Shown piece by piece: positions 16,817 to 27,250 of a stretch of DNA of 64,000 bases. Origin of the DNA: JAWKIW01 sp046331175 (GTDB taxonomy: Bacteria; Actinomycetota; Acidimicrobiia; Acidimicrobiales; Acidimicrobilacustridaceae). Position numbers and translations under genes: made by a program. The notes under the pieces were generated by a model. The model was not told the DNA's origin. It saw only the letters and a list, made by a program, of their open reading frames with translations, and did not search any database. The stretch is from positions 108,636 to 172,635 of the forward strand of contig JAXLRI010000009.1 in assembly GCA_046331175.1 (NCBI GenBank), read 5' to 3'. Position 1 is the stretch's first letter; each line of letters begins with the position of its first letter.

Positions 16817-18056
16817 GTGTCCGAGCACGACCGGGGGCGAGCGACCGATGACCACGGTGGCGGCGCGCCGGCGGTGCCGGACGCAGCGCCGGACCTCACC
16901 GGGCCCACGGGCTCCACCTCCGCTCGGCCGATCGATCCCGCGCTCGAGGTGGTCGAGCCCGAGCAGGCCGCCCTCGATGCCGGTCTGCGCTACGTGCGCG
17001 ACGTCGAGGCGGGTCTGCGCCGACGTCGCTGCGGCCGCGGGTTCACCTACCTCGACACCGCCGGCAACCACGTGCGCGACCCCGAGCAGCTGGCCCGGAT
17101 CGCCGGGCTCGCCATCCCGCCGGCGTGGACCGACGTGTGGATCTGCGCCGACCCCAAGGGCCACCTGCAGGCGACCGGCCGCGACCAGCGAGGCCGCAAG
17201 CAGTACCGCTACCACCCGCGGTGGCGCACGGTCCGCGACGCCCACAAGTTCGACCGGCTGCCCGCGTTCGGCGCCGGCCTGTCCGCGCTGCGGGCGCGCG
17301 TCGACGCCGACCTCGACCTCCCCGGCCTGCCGCGCGAGCGGGTGGTGGCTGCGGTCGTCGCGCTGCTCGACGAGACGCTGATCCGGATCGGCAACCCCGA
17401 GTACGCCTCCGACAACGAGACCTACGGGCTGACCACGCTGCGGCCCGAGCACGCCGACGTGGGCCGTCGCCGGGTCGAGCTGACCTTCGTCGGCAAGGCC
17501 GGCACCGAGCACGAGGCGGTCGTCGACGATCCCCGCCTCGCCCGCATCGTGCGCCGCTGCCACGAGCTGGGCGGCCAGGACCTCTTCACGTATCGGGTCC
17601 CCACCGGCGACGACGACTCGGGGCAGCTCGGACTCGGGCGGCTCGCACTCGCATGGCTCGCACTCGGGCGGAGGCTCGCACTCGGGTGGACCGCCGACGG
17701 CGGCCACGGTCTCGTCGAGCGACGTCAACGACTTCGTGCGCGAGACCATCGGGCCGGGCACGTCGGCCAAGGACTTCCGCACCTGGGGCGGGACGGTGGT
17801 GGCGCTCGAGGCGATGGCCGAGCTCGGACCGCCGGCCGACGATCGCGAGGCCGAGCGCCATGCGGTCGCGGCGGTCGACGCCGCTGCTGCTGCGCTGCGC
17901 AACACGCGCGCTGTCAGCCGCGCGTCGTACATCCACCCCGAGGTGCTCGCCGCCCACGCCCGCGGCGAGCTCGCCGACGTGTGGCGCACCGCCCGCACCG
18001 CCGGCCGGCTGCGGCGCGGCGAGTGGGCCGCCCTCCGCCTGCTGGGCCCCGGCTGA
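16817..18056 (+). pseudogene. Type IB DNA topoisomerase, interrupted by a +1 frameshift
   Basis: The first frame (GTG 16817, SD AAGGAGGGG) encodes the eukaryotic-like type IB topoisomerase N-terminus and core: GFTYLDTAGNHV, IPPAWTDVWIC, GHLQATGRDQRGRKQYRYHP, RIGNPEYASDNETYGLTTL and FVGKAGTEHE. Near 17623 this frame leaves the family. The rest continues one base later in another frame: SSDVNDFVRETIG, TSAKDFRTWGGTV and SRASYIHPEVL, with the tyrosine nucleophile at 17928-17930. Removing one G from the run 17620-17623 restores a single frame of about 412 residues joined by a Gly/Ser/His linker. It may be a real inactivation, slippage-dependent expression or a sequencing error. Confidence 0.85.
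17622..17687 (+). repeat. 15/18-base imperfect tandem repeat in topoisomerase linker
   Basis: Four units built on GGCTCGCACTCGGGC (18, 15, 15 and 18 bases). Unit lengths are multiples of three, so the repeat itself keeps the frame; the frameshift lies at its left edge. In the restored frame it encodes a Gly/Ser/His linker. Confidence 0.8.
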
Positions 18057-18220
18057 CCGCGGGCGACGCCGCCGGTCACTCGACGTCAGCCCGTCGTGCC
18101 CACCGTGGTACGACACGGGCCAGCGGTGCTCGTGGGCCGGCTCGCCCCAGATCGAGGCGGGCCTGGCCCGCGCCGGTCGTGGCCGCTGGACGTGGGCCGA
18201 CCTGCGCCGCCGACGCGAGG

Positions 18221-19243
18221 TCAGCCGATCCGGGCCGACTCGACCGCGGGCGCGACGTCGTCGACGTAGAAGCGGGCGGCCCGCTCCTGGTCGGGGCCGA
18301 TCTGGTGGATCCAGAGGCGGTCGAAGCCCGCCTCGGCGAAGCGTCGCACGAGGTCGACGTGGGCACCGACGTCGTCGCCGAGGACCATCTGGTCGCGCAC
18401 CTGGTCGGCGGTGACGGGCTCGGCCGCCGCCTCGAAGTGGGCGGGCAGCGGCAGCTCGGCGTTGAGGGCGCTCGGCACGCCGGCGTGGGGCCACCAGCGG
18501 TCGACCACCTCGAGGGCCTCGTCCACCGACGGGGCCACGCACACGTGCTCCATGCCGACGACCGGCGCATCGGCGCCGGCCTTCTCACGGAAGGTCTCGA
18601 CCATCTCGGCGTCGGGGCTGAGCGCCACCAGCCCGTCGCCGATGCGGCCGGCGAGGTCGAGCGCCACCGGCCCGGCGGCCGCGACGTAGATGGGCGGCGG
18701 CTCGTCGGGCACGTCGTAGAGGCGGGCGTTCTCGACGGTGAAGAACTCGCCGTGGTGCGACACGAGGTCTCCCGTCCAGAGGCGGCGGATGACCTCGACC
18801 GCCTCCTCGAGCATGCGCAGGCGCACCCCGGCGGTGGGCCAGTGCTGGCCGAGGACGTGCTCGTTGAGCCGCTCGCCGCTGCCGACGCCGAGGAAGAAGC
18901 GGCCGGGGGCCATCGTCGCCGCCGTGGCCGCCGCCTGGGCCACGAGCGCGGGGTGGAAGCGCAGGATCGGGCAGGTGACGAGGGTGCCGACCTCGAGGTC
19001 GTCGGTGGCGGTGGCGATGCCGCCCACCACCGGCCACACCGCCGGGCTGTGGCCCTGGCTGTCGGCCCACGGGTGGTAGTGGTCCGAGATCGAGCACGAC
19101 CCGAAGCCGAGCGCCTCGGCCATGGCCGCCGTCTCGACGAGCGTCCGAGCGTCGTGCTCCTCACTGGAGAGGTGCAGGCCGACCTGCAGCGTCGAGGTGG
19201 ACGTGGCGGCGGAGGTGGGGGCGGACGACGGGGCGGACGACAT
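18221..19243 (-). CDS. F420-dependent LLM-class oxidoreductase (G6PD-like)
   Basis: A 340-residue luciferase-like TIM-barrel protein close to the F420-dependent glucose-6-phosphate-dehydrogenase-like group (TIGR03557 pattern). It has SDHYHPWADSQGHSPAVWP near residue 55 and LGVGSGERLNEHVLGQHWPT around residue 125. RRLWTGDLVSHHGEFF follows. Members use the deazaflavin F420 as hydride carrier on diverse substrates. The N-terminal 20 residues are Ser/Thr-rich and poorly conserved. GAGGAG precedes ATG 19243. The actual substrate cannot be read from sequence. Confidence 0.87.
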   Translation of the reverse strand: MSSAPSSAPTSAATSTSTLQVGLHLSSEEHDARTLVETAAMAEALGFGSCSISDHYHPWADSQGHSPAVWPVVGGIATATDDLEVGTLVTCPILRFHPALVAQAAATAATMAPGRFFLGVGSGERLNEHVLGQHWPTAGVRLRMLEEAVEVIRRLWTGDLVSHHGEFFTVENARLYDVPDEPPPIYVAAAGPVALDLAGRIGDGLVALSPDAEMVETFREKAGADAPVVGMEHVCVAPSVDEALEVVDRWWPHAGVPSALNAELPLPAHFEAAAEPVTADQVRDQMVLGDDVGAHVDLVRRFAEAGFDRLWIHQIGPDQERAARFYVDDVAPAVESARIG

Positions 19244-19489
19244 GGTGGCTCCTCGAGGGGGCGGCGATCCCCGCGCCGGTCGGGGCCTGGTGGGACGCCT
19301 GGGCGACGGTGGCGAGCGGACGGGTCACTACCCCGCGCCCAACCGATCGGAACCACCCGGTGAACCACCGAGCAGCGAGCCGGCACGGCACCTCTCCGCC
19401 GTGCCGCCGACGAGCGCGACCTCGTCGGGACGCAGCGCCGCCCATCGACGGCGGGGGTTCCTGTCACATCCCCTCGTCAGGATGGGGGC

Positions 19490-21157
19490 ATGGTCGGTGC
19501 CCCCTCTCCCACCATGCAGCGGACGACGAGCATCGCCGTGCCGGACGACACGACCGACGACCTCGTCGCGTCCCTGGAGCGCTCGCCGTCGTCCCCCGCG
19601 TCCGTCCTCGACCGTGGCGACGTGCTCGCCGGACTCGACGTCCTGGCCGGGTGGCGCGAACGGGTGGCACTGCGGGTCGACGCCGACAGCGTGCGCTGCG
19701 GTGGACCGGTCGGGGTCGTCGACGACCAGGACGTGGTGTCGGCGACGTCCGAGGTCGTGGCCGGCTGGACGGCCGAGGCGCGGTCGACGTCGCCGGTGCT
19801 CGCTTCGGAGCGGGTGCGGGCGCTGGCCGGGTTGGCCGAGGTCGTGGCCGCCGCGCAGGCCGCCCTCGTGGCGGTGGTGGAGGGATCGGCGCAGCACGCG
19901 GTGGAGGGCGCGCCGTCGGCGGTGGCGTGGCTGACGGCCGAGACCGGGGTGTCGGCGGGGGCGGCGAAGCGGACCGTGGCGGTGGGGCGTCTGGTCGAGC
20001 GGTTCGACGCCACCCGAGCTGCGGTCGAGTCGGGTGTGGTGTCGATCCCCAAGGCCGAGGTGCTCGCCGGAGCGGTGCTGGCCAAGGGTCGCGGCCAGGT
20101 CTACGAGCGGGACGAGGCGGTGCTGGTCGAGGCGGCCCGGACGCTGCCCACGGCCGAGTTCGCGAAGGTGGTGCGCCGCTGGGCCGACCTCGCCGACGAC
20201 GACCTCGACAACGGTGAGCCGGAGGCGGCCCTGGCGCGGCGGGGCGTGTCGTTCGCCCGGCTGGCCTCCGGGAACCTGCGGATCGCCGGCGAGCTCGACG
20301 CCGCGGGCGGCGCGGCGTTGGAGGCGGCGTTCGTGGCCTACGACCGGCCCGACCCCGTCGACGACGAGACGTGCCCACCGCGCACCGTGGCCCAACGGCG
20401 GGCCGACTTCCTCGTCGCCCTGGCGGCCCGGGCGCTCGCCGAGACCAACGGCGCCGCCGGTGGGCCCGTCGCCACCATCGACGTGATCGTCGACCTGGAG
20501 CGCCTCGCCGCCGCCGTCCCCGCCCTCGTCGCCGGCCCCGCCGACGGCAACGGCCACGACCACAACGACAACGACCACCACCACGACCACGACCACGACG
20601 ACCACGACCAGGGCCACATCGACCGCGCCGAGCCTGGCGACCAGGACGACCGCGGCAGCCACGACGAACCCGGCCACGACCCACGGCACGACCGGCGGGG
20701 CCAGCCCGCCGACGACGACGACCGCGGCCGGCAGCGGGGGTCACCGCCCACGCTCGGCGACCTGCTCGCCGTGCTCAGACCCGACCCCCACGGTTGGGGT
20801 GACGCCATCGGCGTCGGACCTCTCCCGGTGCACCTGCTGGCCCAGCTCGCCTGCGACTGCTGGATGGGCCGCACCGTCATGGCCGGACCGTCGGTCCCGC
20901 TGGACGTCGGCCGACGACGCCGCACGTTCACCGACGACCAGCGCCGAGCCATCGTCGCCCGCGACCGCCACTGCACCCACCCCCGCTGCACCCGCGGCCC
21001 GGAGTGGTGCCAGATCCACCACCTCGACGACTGGGACCACGACGGCCCCACCGACATCGCCAACGGCACCCTGCGGTGCACCTGGCACCACACCTGGCAC
21101 CACCTCCAGCAACGCCAGCGCCGCCTCCACCGCACCATCACGACCGCCACCCGCTGA
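19490..21157 (+). CDS. DUF222/HNH (13E12-type) protein
   Basis: A 555-residue protein of the DUF222 plus HNH endonuclease family that is multicopy in many actinobacteria. The N-terminal two-thirds is helical DUF222. The C-terminus has an HNH nuclease core, CTHPRCTRGPEWCQIHHLDD followed by GTLRCTWHHTWHH, with paired cysteines for a structural zinc. Between them is an unusual His/Asp-rich stretch near residues 355-385 (HDHNDNDHHHDHDHDDHDQGH and similar) that could bind metal. The family's role is not established. No terminal repeats or integrase flank the gene. Confidence 0.88.
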   Translation: MVGAPSPTMQRTTSIAVPDDTTDDLVASLERSPSSPASVLDRGDVLAGLDVLAGWRERVALRVDADSVRCGGPVGVVDDQDVVSATSEVVAGWTAEARSTSPVLASERVRALAGLAEVVAAAQAALVAVVEGSAQHAVEGAPSAVAWLTAETGVSAGAAKRTVAVGRLVERFDATRAAVESGVVSIPKAEVLAGAVLAKGRGQVYERDEAVLVEAARTLPTAEFAKVVRRWADLADDDLDNGEPEAALARRGVSFARLASGNLRIAGELDAAGGAALEAAFVAYDRPDPVDDETCPPRTVAQRRADFLVALAARALAETNGAAGGPVATIDVIVDLERLAAAVPALVAGPADGNGHDHNDNDHHHDHDHDDHDQGHIDRAEPGDQDDRGSHDEPGHDPRHDRRGQPADDDDRGRQRGSPPTLGDLLAVLRPDPHGWGDAIGVGPLPVHLLAQLACDCWMGRTVMAGPSVPLDVGRRRRTFTDDQRRAIVARDRHCTHPRCTRGPEWCQIHHLDDWDHDGPTDIANGTLRCTWHHTWHHLQQRQRRLHRTITTATR

Positions 21158-21417
21158 CACCGACGCCACCACCCGCCACCGGCGACGCCACCCCCTCCAT
21201 CGCCGGGCTCGCCGGCTGAGGCCGCCGGCCCTCCGCCGCCTCCGCCGGACCATCGCCGAGCCCACCCGCTGACCGTGCCCGTGCCGTCGAACGAGCGACG
21301 CACGGCACGCGCATGGCCGATGATCGACCGGGTAGGACGAGCCAGCACGGGACGCGCCGAGCTGGAGGTCCCCGTTCTGTTCCCAGGCGGGGAAGGTCAG
21401 CGCGGAGGTTCCTCCTC

Positions 21418-22008
21418 ATGCCGGTCGAGACCATCGACGTCGTGGTCACCTCGGACAACGCGGTGGTGCCGCGCGTCCGCTTCCTCTCCCGCCAGGTCGG
21501 TGCCGTCCTCGGTTGCCGCATCGACGTCGACCTGGTGGCGCTGCTCACCACCGAGGTCCTCAGCAACGCGGTGCGACAGGCTGCCGGTCCGGTCGTGGCC
21601 GTGTTCTCGCTGCCGACGCCCGACCGGTTGCGGGTCGAGGTCGGCGACCGCTCGTCGGCCACCCCGCGCGTCCTCCACCCGGATCCCCTCGACGACGGCG
21701 GCCACCGCGGTCTGATGGTGGTCGAGAAGCTGGCGACCGCTTGGGGCGTCGATCAGCGACCGGGGGGCAAGGTCGTCTGGTTCGAGGTCTCCGCCGCCCC
21801 GCCCTTCGACGCCGTCACGACGCGCGCGACGTCCACGACGACGCCGGACGAGGGCACCACGACCGAGGAGACGGCGACGTCGTCCCCCGCTGCCGGCGGC
21901 GCGCCACGACGGCGGCGGCCGGCCCACTCGTCGTCGCCACCGGGGCCTCCGGTTGGGCAGGCGCGCCTGGAGCCCGTGCGCACGTCAGCCGGGCACCGCC
22001 CGACCTGA
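21418..22008 (+). CDS. RsbW-like ATPase / anti-sigma kinase
   Basis: A 196-residue protein with a GHKL ATPase domain of the RsbW/HATPase_c_2 type. The N box is ALLTTEVLSNAVRQA (Glu and Asn for Mg-ATP). The second ATP-binding region is GGHRGLMVVEKLATAWGV. The last 60 residues are Thr/Pro/Ser-rich and probably disordered. In this family the domain phosphorylates STAS antagonists and holds sigma factors. GGAGG lies upstream of ATG 21418. The following hemerythrin gene begins 62 bases later. Confidence 0.8.
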   Translation: MPVETIDVVVTSDNAVVPRVRFLSRQVGAVLGCRIDVDLVALLTTEVLSNAVRQAAGPVVAVFSLPTPDRLRVEVGDRSSATPRVLHPDPLDDGGHRGLMVVEKLATAWGVDQRPGGKVVWFEVSAAPPFDAVTTRATSTTTPDEGTTTEETATSSPAAGGAPRRRRPAHSSSPPGPPVGQARLEPVRTSAGHRPT

Positions 22009-22070
22009 GGGGCGACCGCGCCGGACTCGGGGAAGGTGGACGGGTGGCGGCCCACCTCGAGGAGCACCAC

Positions 22071-22649
22071 GTGTCCTTCCACCTTCCTGGCCCCGGTGAG
22101 GGCCACCCACCCGACGCCCTCCCCAGCGAGGACCTCACCGCCCGCATCGCCCACGACCACCGGCTGATCGAGGCCCTGTTCGACCAGCTCTCCGAGGCCG
22201 ATCCCCAGCGACCGGTCCTCGACGCCATCGTGCGCGAGCTCTCCCAGCACGCCGCCGCCGAGGAGGAGGTCGTGTACCCCGAGCTGGCGACGGCGGGCGA
22301 CGGCGACCACCTGCGCGCCGCGTCCCTCACCGACCACCGAGCCATCGAGGACCTGCTCGTCGAGCTCCAGGACGCGGTCCCCGGGACCGAGGGCCTGGAC
22401 ACGACGGTCGACGAGCTGCGGGCGGCGCTGCGGGCCCACGTCGCCGAGGAGGAGGCCGCGGTCCTGCCGGCGCTCGCCCACGCCATCGGCGACGAGCGGA
22501 TGCACGAGCTGGCGGCCGACTTCGACGCCGCCCGCCGTCGGGCCCCGACCCGCCCCCACCCGCTGGCGCCGGACACGCCGCCGGCCAACAAGGTCGTCGA
22601 CGCCATCGTCGCCCCGGTGGACCGCCTGCGCGACGGCCTCCGCGGCTGA
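22071..22649 (+). CDS. Hemerythrin HHE-domain protein
   Basis: A 192-residue four-helix-bundle hemerythrin-like protein. Di-iron ligands are visible in HDHRLIEALF, LSQHAAAEEEVVYPEL, TDHRAIEDLL and LRAHVAEEEAAVLPAL, the paired H...HxxxE pattern of the family. Such proteins bind O2 or sense and scavenge nitric and peroxidative stress. GTG 22071 has a GAGGAG SD; GTG 22044, with GGAAGG, would add nine residues. Nearby RsbW, GSP17M-like and Hsp20 genes fit a stress group. Confidence 0.88.
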   Translation: MSFHLPGPGEGHPPDALPSEDLTARIAHDHRLIEALFDQLSEADPQRPVLDAIVRELSQHAAAEEEVVYPELATAGDGDHLRAASLTDHRAIEDLLVELQDAVPGTEGLDTTVDELRAALRAHVAEEEAAVLPALAHAIGDERMHELAADFDAARRRAPTRPHPLAPDTPPANKVVDAIVAPVDRLRDGLRG

Positions 22650-22672
22650 GCCGAGCCTCGGACGCGAACCCC

Positions 22673-22698
22673 GTTCTCGCCACGGATGGGTCGGGTAC
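22673..22698 (+). promoter_or_regulatory. SigF/SigB-like promoter
   Basis: GTTCT and GGGTAC are separated by 15 bases, close to the actinobacterial SigF/SigB pattern (GTTT, 14-16 bases, GGGTA). It lies 60 bases before the ATG of a stress-protein-like gene. Expected start of transcription is near 22705. Confidence 0.5.
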
Positions 22699-22757
22699 GT
22701 CCGCCGAGGACCCTCCGAGCGTGGAGCAGCCAGGAGCGAGAGGTCGAGGAGGCCGCC

Positions 22758-23660
22758 ATGACCCAGCCCACCGAGGACCGACGACCGACGACACCGCCGG
22801 TCGCGCCCCGCCAGACGCCGGTCGACGACGACCGACACCACGACGACGACGACCGACACCACGACGCCCAACGCCGCGAGGACGGCCACGTCGTCGAACC
22901 GACCGCAGCCGAACGGATCGTGGCGGCCTACCCCGATCCCCTCGAGGCCCGGCAGGCGATGGACCACCTCGAGACGGTGGGATTCCAGCACGGCGACGTC
23001 CACCTCGACGACGACGGCGACCGCCTCCTCCTCGTCGACGGCGACCGCCAGGAGGACGAGGCCGCCGACACCGTCGCGCTCTTCAGCGGCGGGCTCACCA
23101 CCCGCAGCCAGACCAGGGGCGCGCTCGTGGGCACCGTCCTCGGCGGCACCCTCGGGTTCGTCGCGTCGATCCCGTGCTGGCTCATCCCGATCGACATCGA
23201 CGTGTGGGTGCGCATCCTGTCGTGGTCCGCCGTCGGCGTCCTCGCCGGGGCGACCATCGGCTTCGTCTACGGCGGGGCCCGCCTCCCCCAGCGCCGGGGC
23301 GAGCACACCGCCACCCCGGTGGGCACCACGGTCAGCACCGACGTCCACACCGACGCCGAGGCCGCCCTGGCCCGTTCGATCCTGTCCGAGCAGGCTCGCC
23401 GCCGGGCCGACGCCCGCGCCGCCGAGGGCCGCATCCCGCCGGATCCCTCCAGCGGACGACCCGCCTCGACGGCGCCCGCGGGCCGACGGCACGCCGCCGG
23501 GCCGACGCGCCGATCCGGGGCGGTGCCACCCGGCGGACGCCCGCGCCACGGCCGATCCGGGCCGGACCGACCGGGCCGCACCGATCGCACGGACAGCAGC
23601 GGGTCCGGGGGCGGCACCGCTGGATCGGGTGGACCCAGCGGCGAGACCCAGCACGAGTGA
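22758..23660 (+). CDS. GSP17M-like general stress membrane protein
   Basis: A 300-residue protein. The N-terminus is disordered with repeated DDDRHHDDDDRHHD. Residues about 45-100 resemble the general-stress-protein-17M fold (AAYPDPLEARQAMDHLETVGFQHGDVHL). Two membrane helices follow (GALVGTVLGGTLGFVASIP and ILSWSAVGVLAGATIGFVYGG). The tail of about 110 residues is Arg/Gly/Ser-rich. GAGGAGG precedes ATG 22758. The SigF-like promoter and the hemerythrin/Hsp20 neighbourhood support a stress role. Confidence 0.7.
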   Translation: MTQPTEDRRPTTPPVAPRQTPVDDDRHHDDDDRHHDAQRREDGHVVEPTAAERIVAAYPDPLEARQAMDHLETVGFQHGDVHLDDDGDRLLLVDGDRQEDEAADTVALFSGGLTTRSQTRGALVGTVLGGTLGFVASIPCWLIPIDIDVWVRILSWSAVGVLAGATIGFVYGGARLPQRRGEHTATPVGTTVSTDVHTDAEAALARSILSEQARRRADARAAEGRIPPDPSSGRPASTAPAGRRHAAGPTRRSGAVPPGGRPRHGRSGPDRPGRTDRTDSSGSGGGTAGSGGPSGETQHE

Positions 23661-23690
23661 CCGGCACGAGTGACCGGCAGGGGTGACCCG
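23652..23690 (+). repeat. 13-base tandem repeat carrying the stop codon
   Basis: Two exact CACGAGTGACCGG units and a third degenerate one. Because 13 is not a multiple of three, the TGA of each unit (23658, 23671, 23684) falls in a different frame, so all three rightward frames are closed. Confidence 0.75.
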
Positions 23691-23799
23691 ATCCGCTCAC
23701 CAGCCTCGGCCCGGCGGTGATCGACCTCGTGACCGGGGGGCCGATCGCCGCCGCGGCGCACCGCCCACGCGGCGCGACAACGCCGCTCGACCGCCGCGC

Positions 23800-24237
23800 T
23801 CAGGCGTCGGCCGCCCGCTGGTCCTGGGCCCGAGGCGCGGGATCGCCGGGGGGACCCGGGGGCGCGCCGACCCGCGGCACGGTCACGGCCAGCAGCCCAT
23901 TGCCCAGGCTGGTGATCGGCGCCCCGCCGGGAGCGTGGGGCAGGTCGATCGTGCGGTGGTAGGAGCCGTAGTCGAACTCCCGCCGCACGTAGTCCTTGGG
24001 CGCCGCCGTGCGGAGCTCGGCGGAGATCGTCAGCCGCCGACCTTGGAGCTCGACGTGCACCTCCGAGTCGGTGATCCCCGGCATGGGCGCCACCACCACC
24101 ATCGCCCGCTCGGTCTCGTAGACGTTGACCAGGATCTCCTGGGGCGGGTGCTCGGCGCGGTCCTGGCGGGCCGCGCCGCCGACGTCGCCGGTCATCCTGC
24201 TGCTCGTCATGGGCGTGCTCGTCTCGGGTGCGGACAT
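23800..24237 (-). CDS. Hsp20 / alpha-crystallin small heat-shock protein
   Basis: A 145-residue small heat-shock protein. The alpha-crystallin domain spans about residues 40-130: EILVNVYETERAMVVVAPMPGITDSEVHVELQGRRLTISAE, then REFDYGSYHRTIDLPHAP and the terminal NGLLAVTVPRV strand. The C-terminal tail is Pro/Gly-rich rather than carrying a classical IxI motif. It acts as an ATP-independent holdase. GGAGGTCCGCC immediately precedes ATG 24237. It diverges from the gene at 24380. Confidence 0.9.
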   Translation of the reverse strand: MSAPETSTPMTSSRMTGDVGGAARQDRAEHPPQEILVNVYETERAMVVVAPMPGITDSEVHVELQGRRLTISAELRTAAPKDYVRREFDYGSYHRTIDLPHAPGGAPITSLGNGLLAVTVPRVGAPPGPPGDPAPRAQDQRAADA

Positions 24238-24379
24238 GGCGGACCTCCGGTGCTCGGACGACTGGCACGTTCCCCGGCGGACCGGCCGCCATGCCGACGG
24301 CGACGACGAGCCCGCGGTCCCGGCGTCGACCCCGGCGCCCTCGCGTCCGTCCCCGGGCCCGGCGGGTAGGAGGCCGACC

Positions 24380-24874
24380 ATGGCCGAGCCGAGCACCTCC
24401 GACGCCGCTCCCGCAGACGAACCGGTCGTGGCGACGACCGCTCACCAGGGCCGCCGGGATCCGACCGAGCGCGACGAGTCGGCCCGGGATGCCGCGGCCG
24501 AGGGCGCCGACCCGCCGCGCTTCGCCGCCGCCGAGCCCGGACGGCTGGTCGACCAGCTGCCCTTGCTCGACGAAGACGGTGAGGACCGGCGGCAGTACAC
24601 GGGTGAGCCGGTCGAGACCGACGAGGGCTGGGTCCTGCCGATGCAGCAGAACACCGGCCCGGGAACCACCGCGGATGGCTGGGCCGGCCCGGCGCCCGAC
24701 GGCGAGACCTCGGCCGCAGCCGGCCCGGACAGCTCGTCCGGCCCGGCACCCGACGGCGAGACCTCGGGCGGTGACACCGGCGACGACCCGGCCGCCGCGC
24801 AGGCGCGCCGGGCCCGGCGACCGGCCGACGTCGCCGGCGGCGAGGCCGGCGCCACCCCCGACCCCGCCGGCTGA
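24380..24874 (+). CDS. Hypothetical acidic protein with short repeats
   Basis: A 164-residue acidic, largely disordered protein, not recognised. It contains a more ordered core (GRLVDQLPLLDEDGEDRRQYTGEPVETDEGWVLPMQQNTGPG) and two copies of GPAPDGETS. TAGGAGG precedes ATG 24380. It lies upstream of the trehalose operon, but the gap to glgX (144 bases) argues for separate control. Confidence 0.6.
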   Translation: MAEPSTSDAAPADEPVVATTAHQGRRDPTERDESARDAAAEGADPPRFAAAEPGRLVDQLPLLDEDGEDRRQYTGEPVETDEGWVLPMQQNTGPGTTADGWAGPAPDGETSAAAGPDSSSGPAPDGETSGGDTGDDPAAAQARRARRPADVAGGEAGATPDPAG

Positions 24875-25018
24875 CACCGGCCGATCGGGGCTCGCCGGCC
24901 GGCCTCCCAGCAGGCGCGTGACCAGTGCGACGGCATGGCGACGGCGGCCACGGGTACGTCCCCCCGGCCGGGCCGGGCAGGCGCGGCACCGACCGCGACC
25001 ACCACCACGAGGGACGAG

Positions 25019-27246
<2,228 letters not shown>

Positions 27247-27250
<4 letters not shown>

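Noticed and set aside
19490..21157. HNH protein as a homing endonuclease or mobile element
   Set aside because: DUF222/HNH proteins are ordinary multicopy actinobacterial genes; there are no flanking repeats or interrupted host gene.
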